Source: Pyropia haitanensis (lineage: Eukaryota > Rhodophyta > Bangiophyceae > Bangiales > Bangiaceae). From it: a stretch of DNA of 12,175 bases. Of the stretch, positions 1 to 8,579 are shown one piece after another. The translations under genes and the position numbers were made by a program. The stretch spans positions 1-12,175 of the forward strand of contig SDUX01000151.1 of assembly GCA_008729055.1 (NCBI GenBank), given 5' to 3'. The notes beneath the pieces were generated by a model. The model was not told where the DNA came from and made no database searches. It was given only the letters and a program-made list of their open reading frames with translations. Within the stretch, counting starts at the first letter, position 1. Every line of letters begins with the position of its first letter.

Positions 1-5
1 CGCCT
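1..5 (+). repeat. Tail of the preceding satellite unit
   Basis: The five bases before the first CGGCCGTCG anchor match the end of a unit (other units read GGCCCT or GGCCCCT here), with slight divergence. The array therefore extends left of the window. Confidence 0.75.
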
Positions 6-670
6 CGGCCGTCGCGCGGGCGGCTGTCTGGCTGGCCTCCCGGCTGCCGCCCCTTCGGCCGCCGGCGCGCGTGCTGCCTTGCTGTCCCCGCGCCCGTGGG
101 CCCCCCGTGGGCCCCCGTGGGCCCCCGTGGGTGCGCCGCGGCCTCCCCCCCCTGCCCGCCCGTGGGGGTCGCCCTCGGCCCTCGCGCGGGCGGCTCTCTG
201 GCTGGCCCGCCGGCTGCGCGCCCCTTCGGCCGCCGCTCGTGTGCCGCCTCGCTGTCGCCGCCCCCGTGGGCCCCCGTGGGCCCCCGTGGGCCCCCGTGGG
301 TCGGCCGTGGGTCCGCCGTGGGCCCCCGTGGGCCCCCGGGGGCCCCCTTCGGCCCCCCTGGGCCCTTGGGGGCCCGCCTTTCCCTCCCTGCCCCGCCCTT
401 GCCGTGCCCGTCGCCCGCCCGTGGTCCCCCGTGGCCCCCCGTGCGCCCCGCCCCCCCCTGTCCCCTGCGCGTTCCGCCCGTCCCCCTGGCGTGGCCGGTG
501 TGCGGGCGGCCCTTTTGTCGCCGCCCGTCCCCCTGGCTGTCGGGCCCCCCCGTGGCCCCCCCCTTCCCCCCCTTGCCCCGTGGCCCCGGCGCTCCCCCCC
601 CTCGTTGCCTCCCCCGGCCGCGCCCCGCCCGGGTCGGCCCCCCCCCCTGCCCGCCGGTGCGGGTGGCCCT
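6..670 (+). repeat. Satellite unit 1 (665 bp)
   Basis: Complete unit. Its module A reads GGCTGCCGCC where most copies read GGCTGCGCGCC, which removes the left arm of the module A hairpin. Its module B reads CTGGCCCGCC in place of CTGGCCTGCC. It holds a perfect 16-bp palindrome at 330-345. It carries C at the site where units 3-9 carry G. Confidence 0.95.
330..345. other. Perfect 16-bp GC palindrome
   Basis: GGGCCCCCGGGGGCCC is its own reverse complement. Many other units have it exactly or with one base added or lost at the centre. In unit 2 the counterpart is 993-1009, with six C's and five G's at the centre. It can form a cruciform or hairpin with no true loop sequence. Confidence 0.85.
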
Positions 671-710
671 CGGCCGTCGCGCGGGCGGCTGTCTGGCTGG
701 CCTCCCGGCT

Positions 711-736
711 GCGCGCCCCTTCGGCCGCCGGCGCGC
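711..736. other. Inverted repeat in module A (potential hairpin)
   Basis: GCGCGCC (711-717) and GGCGCGC (730-736) are exact reverse complements around a 12-base loop containing TTCGG. The same arms occur in most module A copies. Units 1, 9 and 11 lose the left arm, and module B has GGCTCGT in place of the right arm. It is real as a sequence symmetry; folding in the cell is inference. Confidence 0.7.
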
Positions 737-758
737 GTGCTGCCTTGCTGTCCCCGCC

Positions 759-795
759 CCGTGGGCCCCCGTGGGCCCCCGTGGGCCCCGTGGGT
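759..795 (+). repeat. Short GTGGGCCCC(C) minisatellite in module A
   Basis: Four GTGGG boxes spaced 8-9 bp apart by CCCC or CCCCC, ending GTGGGTGCG. Every complete unit I counted has four boxes here, while the C-run length changes from copy to copy. Confidence 0.9.
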
Positions 796-814
796 GCGCC
801 GCGGCCTCCCCCCC

Positions 815-1000
815 CTGCCCGCCCGTGGGGGTCGCCCCTCGGCCCTCGCGCGGGCGGCTCTCTGGCTGGCCTGCCGGCTGCGCGCCCCTTCGGCCGCCGG
901 CTCGTGTGCCGCCTCGCTGTCGCCGCCCCGTGGGCCCCGTGGGCCCCGTGGGCCCCCGTGGGTCGGCCGTGGGTCCGCCGTGGGCCCCCCGTGGGCCCCC
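815..1000 (+). repeat. Module B, diverged duplicate of module A (reference copy)
   Basis: Module B aligns to module A from CTGCCCGCC through the GTGGG boxes; over the first ~90 bases I see only about one difference per ten bases. It differs in having seven GTGGG boxes, two of them followed by TCGGCC or TCCGCC rather than CCCC. The A/B differences are kept across units, so the modules diverged before the 657-bp unit was amplified. The right border is approximate. Confidence 0.85.
930..1000 (+). repeat. Short GTGGG minisatellite in module B
   Basis: Seven GTGGG boxes: three followed by C4-C5, one by TCGGCC, one by TCCGCC, then two followed by C-runs. The count of seven holds in all units I counted; units 11 and 19 have one box reduced to GTGG. 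The last box runs into the GC palindrome. Confidence 0.9.
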
Positions 1001-1014
1001 CGGGGGCCCCCTTC

Positions 1015-1038
1015 GGCCCCCCTGGGCCCTTGGGGGCC
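1015..1038. other. Second GC inverted repeat next to the palindrome
   Basis: GGCCCCC (1015-1021) pairs with GGGGGCC (1032-1038) around a 10-base loop that itself contains the palindrome GGGCCC (1024-1029). With the palindrome immediately upstream, this makes a cluster of competing GC hairpins in each unit. Confidence 0.7.
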
Positions 1039-1123
1039 CGCCTTTCCCTCCCTGCCCCGCCCCTTGCGTGCCCGTCGCCCGCCCGTGGTCCCCCCGTGGC
1101 CCCCCGTGCGCCCCGCCCCCCCC

Positions 1124-1193
1124 CTGTCCCCTGCGCGTTCCGCCCGTCCCCCTGGCGTGGCCGGTGTGCGGGCGGCCCTTTTGTCGCCGCCCG
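1124..1193 (+). repeat. Most conserved core of the unit, with its only T4 run
   Basis: This stretch includes TGTCCCCTGCGCGTTCCG, GGCGTGGCCGGTGTGCGGG and GGCCCTTTTGTCGCCGCC. It is almost identical in all 18 copies while the flanks vary. Exceptions are T5 in units 11 and 13, a lost C in GCCCGTCC in units 12 and 16, and a lost GTC in unit 14. It has fewer long homopolymers than its flanks, which may explain part of the conservation. A protein-binding site is possible but not shown; I recognise no known motif. Confidence 0.6.
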
Positions 1194-1210
1194 TCCCCCC
1201 TGGCTGTCGG

Positions 1211-1318
1211 GCCCCCCCCGTGGCCCCCCCTTCCCCCCCTTGCCCCGTGGCCCCCGGCGCTCCCCCCCCCTCGTTGCCTCCCCCGGCCGCGCCCCCGCCC
1301 GGGTCGGCCCCCCCCCCC
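1211..1318 (+). other. C-rich tract; G-quadruplex-type sequence on the opposite strand
   Basis: Runs of 5-9 C's separated by GTGG, TT, TTG and short GC words. Read on the minus strand these are four or more runs of at least four G's with loops of 2-4 bases, which fits the usual G3+ N1-7 quadruplex pattern; the + strand fits an i-motif. C-run lengths differ between copies. The tract recurs in every unit. Confidence 0.7.
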
Positions 1319-1341
1319 TGCCCGCCGGTGCGGGTGGCCCT

Positions 1342-2011
1342 CGGCCGTCGCGCGGGCGGCTGTCTGGCTGGCCTCCCGGCTGCGCGCCCCTTCGGCCGCC
1401 GGCGCGCGTGCTGCCTTGCTGTCCCCGCCCCGTGGGCCCCCGTGGGCCCCGTGGGCCCCGTGGGTGCGCCGCGGCCTCCCCCCGCCTGCCCGCCCGTGGG
1501 GGTCGCCCCTCGGCCCTCGCGCGGGCGGCTCTCTGGCTGGCCTGCCGGCTGCGCGCCCCTTCGGCCGCCGGCTCGTGTGCCGCCTCGCTGTCGCCGCCCC
1601 CGTGGGCCCCGTGGGCCCCGTGGGCCCCCGTGGGTCGGCCGTGGGTCCGCCGTGGGCCCCCGTGGGCCCCCGGGGGCCCCTTCGGCCCCCCTGGGCCCTT
1701 GGGGGCCCGCCTTTCCCTCCCTGCCCCGCCCCTTGCCGTGCCCGTCGCCCGCCCGTGGTCCCCCCGTGGCCCCCCCGTGCGCCCCGCCCCCCCCCTGTCC
1801 CCTGCGCGTTCCGCCCGTCCCCCTGGCGTGGCCGGTGTGCGGGCGGCCCTTTTGTCGCCGCCCGTCCCCCTGGCTGTCGGGCCCCCCCCGTGGCCCCCCC
1901 TTCCCCCCCTTGCCCCGTGGCCCCCGGCGCTCCCCCCCCCCTCGTTGCCTCCCCCGGCCGCGCCCCCGCCCGGGTCGGCCCCCCCCCCTGCCCGCCGGTG
2001 CGGGTGGCCCT
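1342..2011 (+). repeat. Satellite unit 3 (670 bp)
   Basis: Complete unit, and the first with the CCCGCCTGCCC variant (G at 1484) shared by units 3-9. Otherwise close to the reference. Confidence 0.95.
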
Positions 2012-2683
2012 CGGCCGTCGCGCGGGCGGCTGTCTGGCTGGCCTCCCGGCTGCGCGCCCCTTCGGCCGCCGGCGCGCGTGCTGCCTTGCTGTCCCCGCGC
2101 CCGTGGGCCCCCGTGGGCCCCGTGGGCCCCCGTGGGTGCGCCGCGGCCTCCCCCCGCCTGCCCGCCCGTGGGGGTCGCCCCTCGGCCCTCGCGCGGGTGG
2201 CTCTCTGGCTGGCCTGCCGGCTGCGCGCCCCTTCGGCCGCCGGCTCGTGTGCCGCCTCGCTGTCGCCGCCCCCGTGGGCCCCCGTGGGCCCCCGTGGGCC
2301 CCCGTGGGTCGGCCGTGGGTCCGCCGTGGGCCCCCGTGGGCCCCCGGGGGCCCCCTTCGGCCCCCCTGGGCCCTTGGGGGCCCGCCTTTCCCTCCCTGCC
2401 CGCCCCTTCCCGTGCCCGTCGCCCGCCCGTGGTCCCCCCGTGGCCCCCCGTGCGCCCCGCCCCCCCCCTGTCCCCTGCGCGTTCCGCCCGTCCCCCTGGC
2501 GTGGCCGGTGTGCGGGCGGCCCTTTTGTCGCCGCCCGTCCCCCCTGGCTGTCGGGCCCCCCCGTGGCCCCCCCCTTCCCCCCCTTGCCCCGTGGCCCCGG
2601 CGCTCCCCCCCCCTCGTTGCCTCCCCCGGCCGCGCCCCCGCCCGGGTCGGCCCCCCCCCCTGCCCGCCGGTGCGGGTGGCCCT
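2012..2683 (+). repeat. Satellite unit 4 (672 bp, longest)
   Basis: Complete unit with the units 3-9 G marker. It also has T at 2198 (GCGGGTGGCTCTC), a change otherwise seen only in units 7-9. Confidence 0.95.
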
Positions 2684-3353
2684 CGGCCGTCGCGCGGGCG
2701 GCTGTCTGGCTGGCCTCCCGGCTGCGCGCCCCTTCGGCCGCCGGCGCGCGTGCTGCCTTGCTGTCCCCGCGCCCGTGGGCCCCGTGGGCCCCGTGGGCCC
2801 CGTGGGTGCGCCGCGGCCTCCCCCCGCCTGCCCGCCCGTGGGGGTCGCCCCTCGGCCCTCGCGCGGGCGGCTCTCTGGCTGGCCTGCCGGCTGCGCGCCC
2901 CTTCGGCCGCCGGCTCGTGTGCCGCCTCGCTGTCGCCGCCCCCGTGGGCCCCCGTGGGCCCCCGTGGGCCCCGTGGGTCGGCCGTGGGTCCGCCGTGGGC
3001 CCCCGTGGGCCCCCGGGGGCCCCTTCGGCCCCCCCTGGGCCCTTGGGGGCCCGCCCTTTCCCTCCCTGCCCCGCCCTTGCCCGGCCCGTCGCCCGCCCGT
3101 GGTCCCCCGTGGCCCCCCGTGCGCCCCGCCCCCCCCCTGTCCCCTGCGCGTTCCGCCCGTCCCCCTGGCGTGGCCGGTGTGCGGGCGGCCCTTTTGTCGC
3201 CGCCCGTCCCCCTGGCTGTCGGGCCCCCCCCGTGGCCCCCCCCTTCCCCCCCTTGCCCCGTGGCCCCCGGCGCTCCCCCCCCCTCGTTGCCTCCCCCGGC
3301 CGCGCCCCCGCCCGGGTCGGCCCCCCCCCCTGCCCGCCGGTGCGGGTGGCCCT
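2684..3353 (+). repeat. Satellite unit 5 (670 bp)
   Basis: Complete unit with the units 3-9 G marker and the common GCGGGCGGCTCTC form. The variable stretch before the core reads CTTGCCCGGCCCG, where unit 3 reads CTTGCCGTGCCCG. Confidence 0.95.
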
Positions 3354-4022
3354 CGGCCGTCGCGCGGGCGGCTGTCTGGCTGGCCTCCCGGCTGCGCGCC
3401 CCTTCGGCCGCCGGCGCGCGTGCTGCCTTGCTGTCCCCGCCCCGTGGGCCCCCGTGGGCCCCGTGGGCCCCCGTGGGTGCGCCGCGGCCTCCCCCCGCCT
3501 GCCCGCCCGTGGGGGTCGCCCCTCGGCCCTCGCGCGGGCGGCTCTCTGGCTGGCCTGCCGGCTGCGCGCCCCTTCGGCCGCCGGCTCGTGTGCCGCCTCG
3601 CTGTCGCCGCCCCCGTGGGCCCCCGTGGGCCCCCGTGGGCCCCGTGGGTCGGCCGTGGGTCCGCCGTGGGCCCCCGTGGGCCCCCGGGGGCCCCTTCGGC
3701 CCCCCTGGGCCCTTGGGGGCCCGCCTTTCCCTCCCTGCCCCGCCCCTTGCGTGCCCGTCGCCCGCCCGTGGTCCCCCGTGGCCCCCCGTGCGCCCCGCCC
3801 CCCCCCTGTCCCCTGCGCGTTCCGCCCGTCCCCCTGGCGTGGCCGGTGTGCGGGCGGCCCTTTTGTCGCCGCCCGTCCCCCCTGGCTGTCGGGCCCCCCC
3901 CGTGGCCCCCCCTTCCCCCCCTTGCCCCGTGGCCCCCGGCGCTCCCCCCCCCTCGTTGCCTCCCCCGGCCGCGCCCCCGCCCGGGTCGGCCCCCCCCCCT
4001 GCCCGCCGGTGCGGGTGGCCCT
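3354..4022 (+). repeat. Satellite unit 6 (669 bp)
   Basis: Complete unit, close to the reference. It has the units 3-9 G marker, and its pre-core stretch CCTTGCGTGCCCG matches unit 2. Confidence 0.95.
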
Positions 4023-4682
4023 CGGCCGTCGCGCGGGCGGCTGTCTGGCTGGCCTCCGGCTGCGCGCCCCTTCGGCCGCCGGCGCGCGTGCTGCCTTGCT
4101 GTCCCCGCCCCGTGGGCCCCGTGGGCCCCGTGGGCCCCCGTGGGTGCGCCGCGGCCTCCCCCCGCCTGCCCGCCCGTGGGGGTCGCCCCTCGGCCCTCGC
4201 GCGGGTGGCTCTCTGGCTGGCCTGCCGGCTGCGCGCCCCTTCGGCCGCCGGCTCGTGTGCCGCCTCGCTGTCGCCGCCCCGTGGGCCCCGTGGGCCCCGT
4301 GGGCCCCCGTGGGTCGGCCGTGGGTCCGCCGTGGGCCCCCGTGGGCCCCCGGGGGCCCCTTGGCCCCCCTGGGCCCTTGGGGGCCCGCCTTTCCCTCCCT
4401 GCCCCGCCCTTCCGTGCCCGTCGCCCGCCCGTGGTCCCCCGTGGCCCCCCGTGCGCCCCGCCCCCCCCTGTCCCCTGCGCGTTCCGCCCGTCCCCCTGGC
4501 GTGGCCGGTGTGCGGGCGGCCCTTTTGTCGCCGCCCGTCCCCCCTGGCTGTCGGGCCCCCCCCGTGGCCCCCCCTTCCCCCCCTTGCCCCGTGGCCCCGG
4601 CGCTCCCCCCCCCTCGTTGCCTCCCCCGGCCGCGCCCCCCCCGGGTCGGCCCCCCCCCCTGCCCGCCGGTGCGGGTGGCCCT
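4023..4682 (+). repeat. Satellite unit 7 (660 bp)
   Basis: Complete unit with the units 3-9 G marker and T at 4206, the first of three adjacent units with this T. The post-palindrome motif is CTTGGCC instead of CTTCGGCC. The G in the C-run before CCCGGGTCGG is lost. Confidence 0.95.
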
Positions 4683-5345
4683 CGGCCGTCGCGCGGGCGG
4701 CTGTCTGGCTGGCCTCCCGGCTGCGCGCCCCTTCGGCCGCCGGCGCGCGTGCTGCCTTGCTGTCCCCGCCCCGTGGGCCCCGTGGGCCCCCGTGGGCCCC
4801 GTGGGTGCGCCGCGGCCTCCCCCCGCCTGCCCGCCCGTGGGGGTCGCCCCTCGGCCCTCGCGCGGGTGGCTCTCTGGCTGGCCTGCCGGCTGCGCGCCCC
4901 TTCGGCCGCCGGCTCGTGTGCCGCCTCGCTGTCGCCGCCCCGTGGGCCCCCGTGGGCCCCGTGGGCCCCCGTGGGTCGGCCGTGGGTCCGCCGTGGGCCC
5001 CCGTGGGCCCCCGGGGGCCCCCTTCGGCCCCCCTGGGCCCTTGGGGGCCCGCCTTTCCCTCCCTGCCCGCCCCTTCCGTGCCCGTCGCCCGCCCGTGGTC
5101 CCCCGTGGCCCCCCGTGCGCCCCGCCCCCCCCTGTCCCCTGCGCGTTCCGCCCGTCCCCCTGGCGTGGCCGGTGTGCGGGCGGCCCTTTTGTCGCCGCCC
5201 GTCCCCCTGGCTGTCGGGCCCCCCCCGTGGCCCCCCCTTCCCCCCTTGCCCCGTGGCCCCGGCGCTCCCCCCCGCTCGTTGCCTCCCCGGCCGCGCCCCC
5301 GCCCGGGTCGGCCCCCCCCCCTGCCCGCCGGTGCGGGTGGCCGCT
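4683..5345 (+). repeat. Satellite unit 8 (663 bp)
   Basis: Complete unit with the units 3-9 G marker and T at 4867. Private G's interrupt C-runs at 5274 and at 5343, just before the next unit. Confidence 0.95.
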
Positions 5346-6003
5346 CGGCCGTCGCGCGGGCGGCTGTCTGGCTGGCCTCCGGCTGCCGCCCCTTCGGCCG
5401 CCGGCGCGCGTGCTGCCTTGCTGTCCCGCGCCCGTGGGCCCCGTGGGCCCCCGTGGGCCCCGTGGGTGCGCCGCGGCCTCCCCCGCCTGCCCGCCCGTGG
5501 GGGTCGCCCCTCGGCCCTCGCGCGGGTGGCTCTCTGGCTGGCCTGCCGGCTGCGCGCCCCTTCGGCCGCCGGCTCGTGTGCCGCCTCGCTGTCGCCGCCC
5601 CGTGGGCCCCGTGGGCCCCGTGGGCCCCGTGGGTCGGCCGTGGGTCCGCCGTGGGCCCCCGTGGGCCCCCGGGGGCCCCTTCGGCCCCCCTGGGCCCTTG
5701 GGGGCCCGCCTTTCCCTCCCTGCCCGCCCTTCCCGTGCCGTCGCCCGCCCGTGGTCCCCCGTGGCCCCCCGTGCGCCCCGCCCCCCCCTGTCCCCTGCGC
5801 GTTCCGCCCGTCCCCCTGGCGTGGCCGGTGTGCGGGCGGCCCTTTTGTCGCCGCCCGTCCCCCCTGGCTGTCGGGCCCCCCCGTGGCCCCCCCCTTCCCC
5901 CCTTGCCCCGTGGCCCCCGGCGCTCCCCCCCCCTCGTTGCCTCCCCGGCCGCGCCCCCGCCCGGGTCGGCCCCCCCCCCTGCCCGCCGGTGCGGGTGGCC
6001 CCT
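5346..6003 (+). repeat. Satellite unit 9 (658 bp)
   Basis: Complete unit. It is the last with the G marker (5485) and the last of the run with the T marker (5527). Its module A has the GGCTGCCGCC variant also seen in units 1 and 11. Confidence 0.95.
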
Positions 6004-6655
6004 CGGCCGTCGCGCGGGCGGCTGTCTGGCTGGCCTCCGGCTGCGCGCCCTTCGCCGCCGGCGCGCGTGCTGCCTTGCTGTCCCCGCCCCGTGGGCCCCG
6101 TGGGCCCCGTGGGCCCCGTGGGTGCGCCGCGGCCTCCCCCCCCTGCCCGCCCGTGGGGGTCGCCCCTCGGCCCTCGCGCGGGCGGCTCTCTGGCTGGCCG
6201 CCGCTGCGCGCCCCTTCGGCCGCCGGCTCGTGTGCCGCCTCGCTGTCGCCGCCCCGTGGGCCCCGTGGGCCCCGTGGGCCCCCGTGGGTCGGCCGTGGGT
6301 CCGCCGTGGGCCCCCGTGGGCCCCCGGGGGCCCCCTTCGGCCCCCCTGGGCCCTTGGGGGCCCGCCCTTTCCCTCCCTGCCCGCCCCTTGCGTGCCCGTC
6401 GCCCGCCGTGGTCCCCCGTGGCCCCCCGTGCGCCCCGCCCCCCCCTGTCCCCTGCGCGTTCCGCCCGTCCCCCTGGCGTGGCCGGTGTGCGGGCGGCCCT
6501 TTTGTCGCCGCCCGTCCCCCTGGCTGTCGGGCCCCCCCCGTGGCCCCCCCTTCCCCCCCTTGCCCGTGGCCCCGGCGCTCCCCCCCCTCGTTGCCTCCCC
6601 GGCCGCGCCCCCGCCGGGTCGGCCCCCCCCCCTGCCCGCCGGTGCGGGTGGCCCT
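6004..6655 (+). repeat. Satellite unit 10 (652 bp)
   Basis: Complete unit in which the G marker of units 3-9 is back to C. Several one-base contractions begin here, for example CCCTTCGCC for CCCCTTCGGCC in module A. Confidence 0.95.
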
Positions 6656-7297
6656 CGGCCGTCGCGCGGGCGGCTGTCTGGCTGGCCTCCCGGCTGCCGC
6701 CCTTCGGCCGCCGGCGCGCGTGCTGCCTTGCTGTCCCGCCCCGTGGGCCCCGTGGGCCCCCGTGGGCCCGTGGGTGCGCCGCGGCCTCCCCCCCCTGCCC
6801 GCCCGTGGGGGTCGCCCCTCGGCCCTCGCGCGGGCGGCTCTCTGGCTGGCTGCCGGCTGCGCGCCCCTTCGGCCGCCGGCTCGTGTGCCGCCTCGCTGTC
6901 GCCGCCCGTGGGCCCCGTGGGCCCCGTGGCCCCGTGGGTCGGCCGTGGGTCGCCGTGGGCCCCCGTGGGCCCCGGGGGCCCCTTCGGCCCCCCTGGGCCT
7001 TGGGGCCGCCTTTCCCTCCCTGCCCCGCCCTTGCGTGCCGTCGCCGCCCGTGGTCCCCCGTGGCCCCCGTGCGCCCCGCCCCCCCCTGTCCCCTGCGCGT
7101 TCCGCCCGTCCCCCTGGCGTGGCCGGTGTGCGGGCGGCCCTTTTTGTCGCCGCCCGTCCCCCTGGCTGTCGGGCCCCCCCGTGGCCCCCCCTTCCCCCCC
7201 TTGCCCCGTGGCCCCGGCGCTCCCCCCCCTCGTTGCCTCCCCCGGCCGCGCCCCCCCGGGTCGGCCCCCCCCCCTGCCCGCCGGTGCGGGTGGCCCT
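6656..7297 (+). repeat. Satellite unit 11 (642 bp)
   Basis: Complete but shortened unit with many single-base losses from C and G runs. The core T-run is TTTTT at 7141-7145 rather than T4. Among the left-hand units it is the last with the GCCTTTCC form. Confidence 0.94.
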
Positions 7298-7945
7298 CGG
7301 CCGTCGCGCGGGCGGCTGTCTGGCTGGCCTCCGGCTGCGCGCCCCTTCGGCCGCCGGCGCGCGTGCTGCCTTGCTGTCCCCGCCCCGTGGGCCCCCGTGG
7401 GCCCCCGTGGGCCCCCGTGGGTGCGCCGCGGCCTCCCCCCCCTGCCCGCCCGTGGGGGTCGCCCTCGGCCTCGCGCGGCGGCTCTCTGGCTGGCCTCCGG
7501 CTGCGCGCCCCTTCGGCCGCCGGCTCGTGTGCCGCCTCGCTGTCGCCGCCCCGTGGGCCCCGTGGGCCCCGTGGGCCCCCGTGGGTCGGCCGTGGGTCCG
7601 CGTGGGCCCCGTGGGCCCCGGGGGCCCCCTTGGCCCCCCCTGGGCCCTTGGGGGCCGCCGTTTCCCCCTGCCCCGCCCTTCCGTGCCCGTCGCCCGCCCG
7701 TGTCCCCCGTGGCCCCCGTGCGCCCCGCCCCCCCCTGTCCCCTGCGCGTTCCGCCGTCCCCCTGGCGTGGCCGGTGTGCGGGCGGCCCTTTTGTCGCCGC
7801 CCGTCCCCCCTGGCTGTCGGGCCCCCCGTGGCCCCCCTTCCCCCCCTTGCCCCGTGGCCCCGGCGCTCCCCCCCCCTCGTTGCCTCCCCGGCCGCGCCCC
7901 CCCGGGTCGGCCCCCCCCCCCTGCCCGCCGGTGCGGGTGGCCCCT
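7298..7945 (+). repeat. Satellite unit 12 (648 bp)
   Basis: Complete unit and the first to show GCCGTTTCC (G at 7660), the marker of the right-hand subfamily. It also has CTTGGCC after the palindrome and lacks the T in the CCCTCCC that follows. Confidence 0.94.
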
Positions 7946-8579
7946 CGGCCGTCGCGCGGGGCGGCTGTCTGGCTGGCCTCCGGCTGCGCGCCCCTTCGGC
8001 CGCCGGCGCGCGTGCTGCCTTGCTGTCCCCGCCCGTGGGCCCGTGGGCCCCGTGGGCCCCGTGGGTGCGCGCGGCCTCCCCCCCCCTGCACGACCCGTGG
8101 GGGTCCCCCTCGGCCCTCGCGCGGGCGCTCTCTGGCTGGCCTCGGCTGCGCGCCCCTTCGGCCGCCGGCTCGTGTGCCGCCTCGCTGTCGCCCCCGTGGG
8201 CCCCCGTGGGCCCCGTGGGCCCCCGTGGGTCGGCCGTGGGTCCGCCGTGGGCCCCGTGGGCCCCGGGGGCCCCCTTGGCCCCCCTGGGCCCTTGGGGCCC
8301 GCCCTTTCCCCCTGCCCCGCCCCTTGCGCCGCCCGTCGCCCGCCCGTGTCCCCGTGGCCCCCGTGCGCCCCGCCCCCCTGTCCCCTGCGCGTTCCGCCCG
8401 TCCCCCTGGCGTGGCCGGTGTGCGGGCGGCCTTTTTGTCGCCGCCCGTCCCCTGGCTGTCGGGCCCCCCCGTGGCCCCCCTTCCCCTTGCCCCGTGGCCC
8501 GGCGCTCCCCCCCTCGTTGCCTCCCCGGCCGCGCCCCCCCGGGTCGGCCCCCCCCCTGCCCGCCGGTGCGGGTGGCCCT
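7946..8579 (+). repeat. Satellite unit 13 (634 bp, shortest)
   Basis: Complete unit with the most contractions. It holds the only two A's of the window (8090, 8093). It has a T5 run at 8432-8436 and has lost the CCGCGG found between modules A and B in the other copies checked. It lacks the GCCGTTTCC marker of its neighbours, reading GCCCTTTCC. Confidence 0.94.
8090..8093 (+). other. The only two A bases in the window
   Basis: Unit 13 reads CTGCACGACCCGTGG where other units read CTGCCCGCCCGTGG. One C is changed to A, and a second A is inserted or substituted three bases later. The two lie together in the most contracted unit, so a single local event or a consensus error is more likely than two independent mutations. 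Confidence 0.85.

Larger units (their letters stand above)
647..814 (+). repeat. Module A of the unit (reference copy)
   Basis: Module A runs from CTGCCCGCCGG through the unit anchor, GGCTGTCTGGCTGG, CCCTTCGGCCGCC and GTGCTGCCTTGCTG to four GTGGG boxes and a C-run. Module B, beginning 168 bp later with CTGCCCGCCCG, follows the same order with scattered substitutions (GCTGTC to GCTCTC, GGCGCGCG to GGCTCGTG, CTGCCTTG to CCGCCTCG). The two are an ancient internal duplication present in every unit. Confidence 0.88.
671..1341 (+). repeat. Satellite unit 2 (671 bp), used here as the reference copy
   Basis: Complete unit, close to the apparent consensus except for one extra C at the centre of the 993-1009 palindrome. 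The internal map given in the sub-feature entries refers to this copy. It carries C at the units 3-9 marker, CGCCTTTCC at the right-block marker and TTCGG after the palindrome. Confidence 0.95.

Noticed and set aside
1111..1119. CCCCGCCCC-like GC boxes as promoters or CpG-island promoters
   Set aside because: Such words are expected by chance at this composition and recur in every unit with no gene nearby. I cannot support promoter activity.
1181..1184. T-run in the core as a Pol III terminator of a small RNA gene
   Set aside because: No A-box or B-box can be formed without A on this strand, and no tRNA- or 5S-like sequence precedes it.
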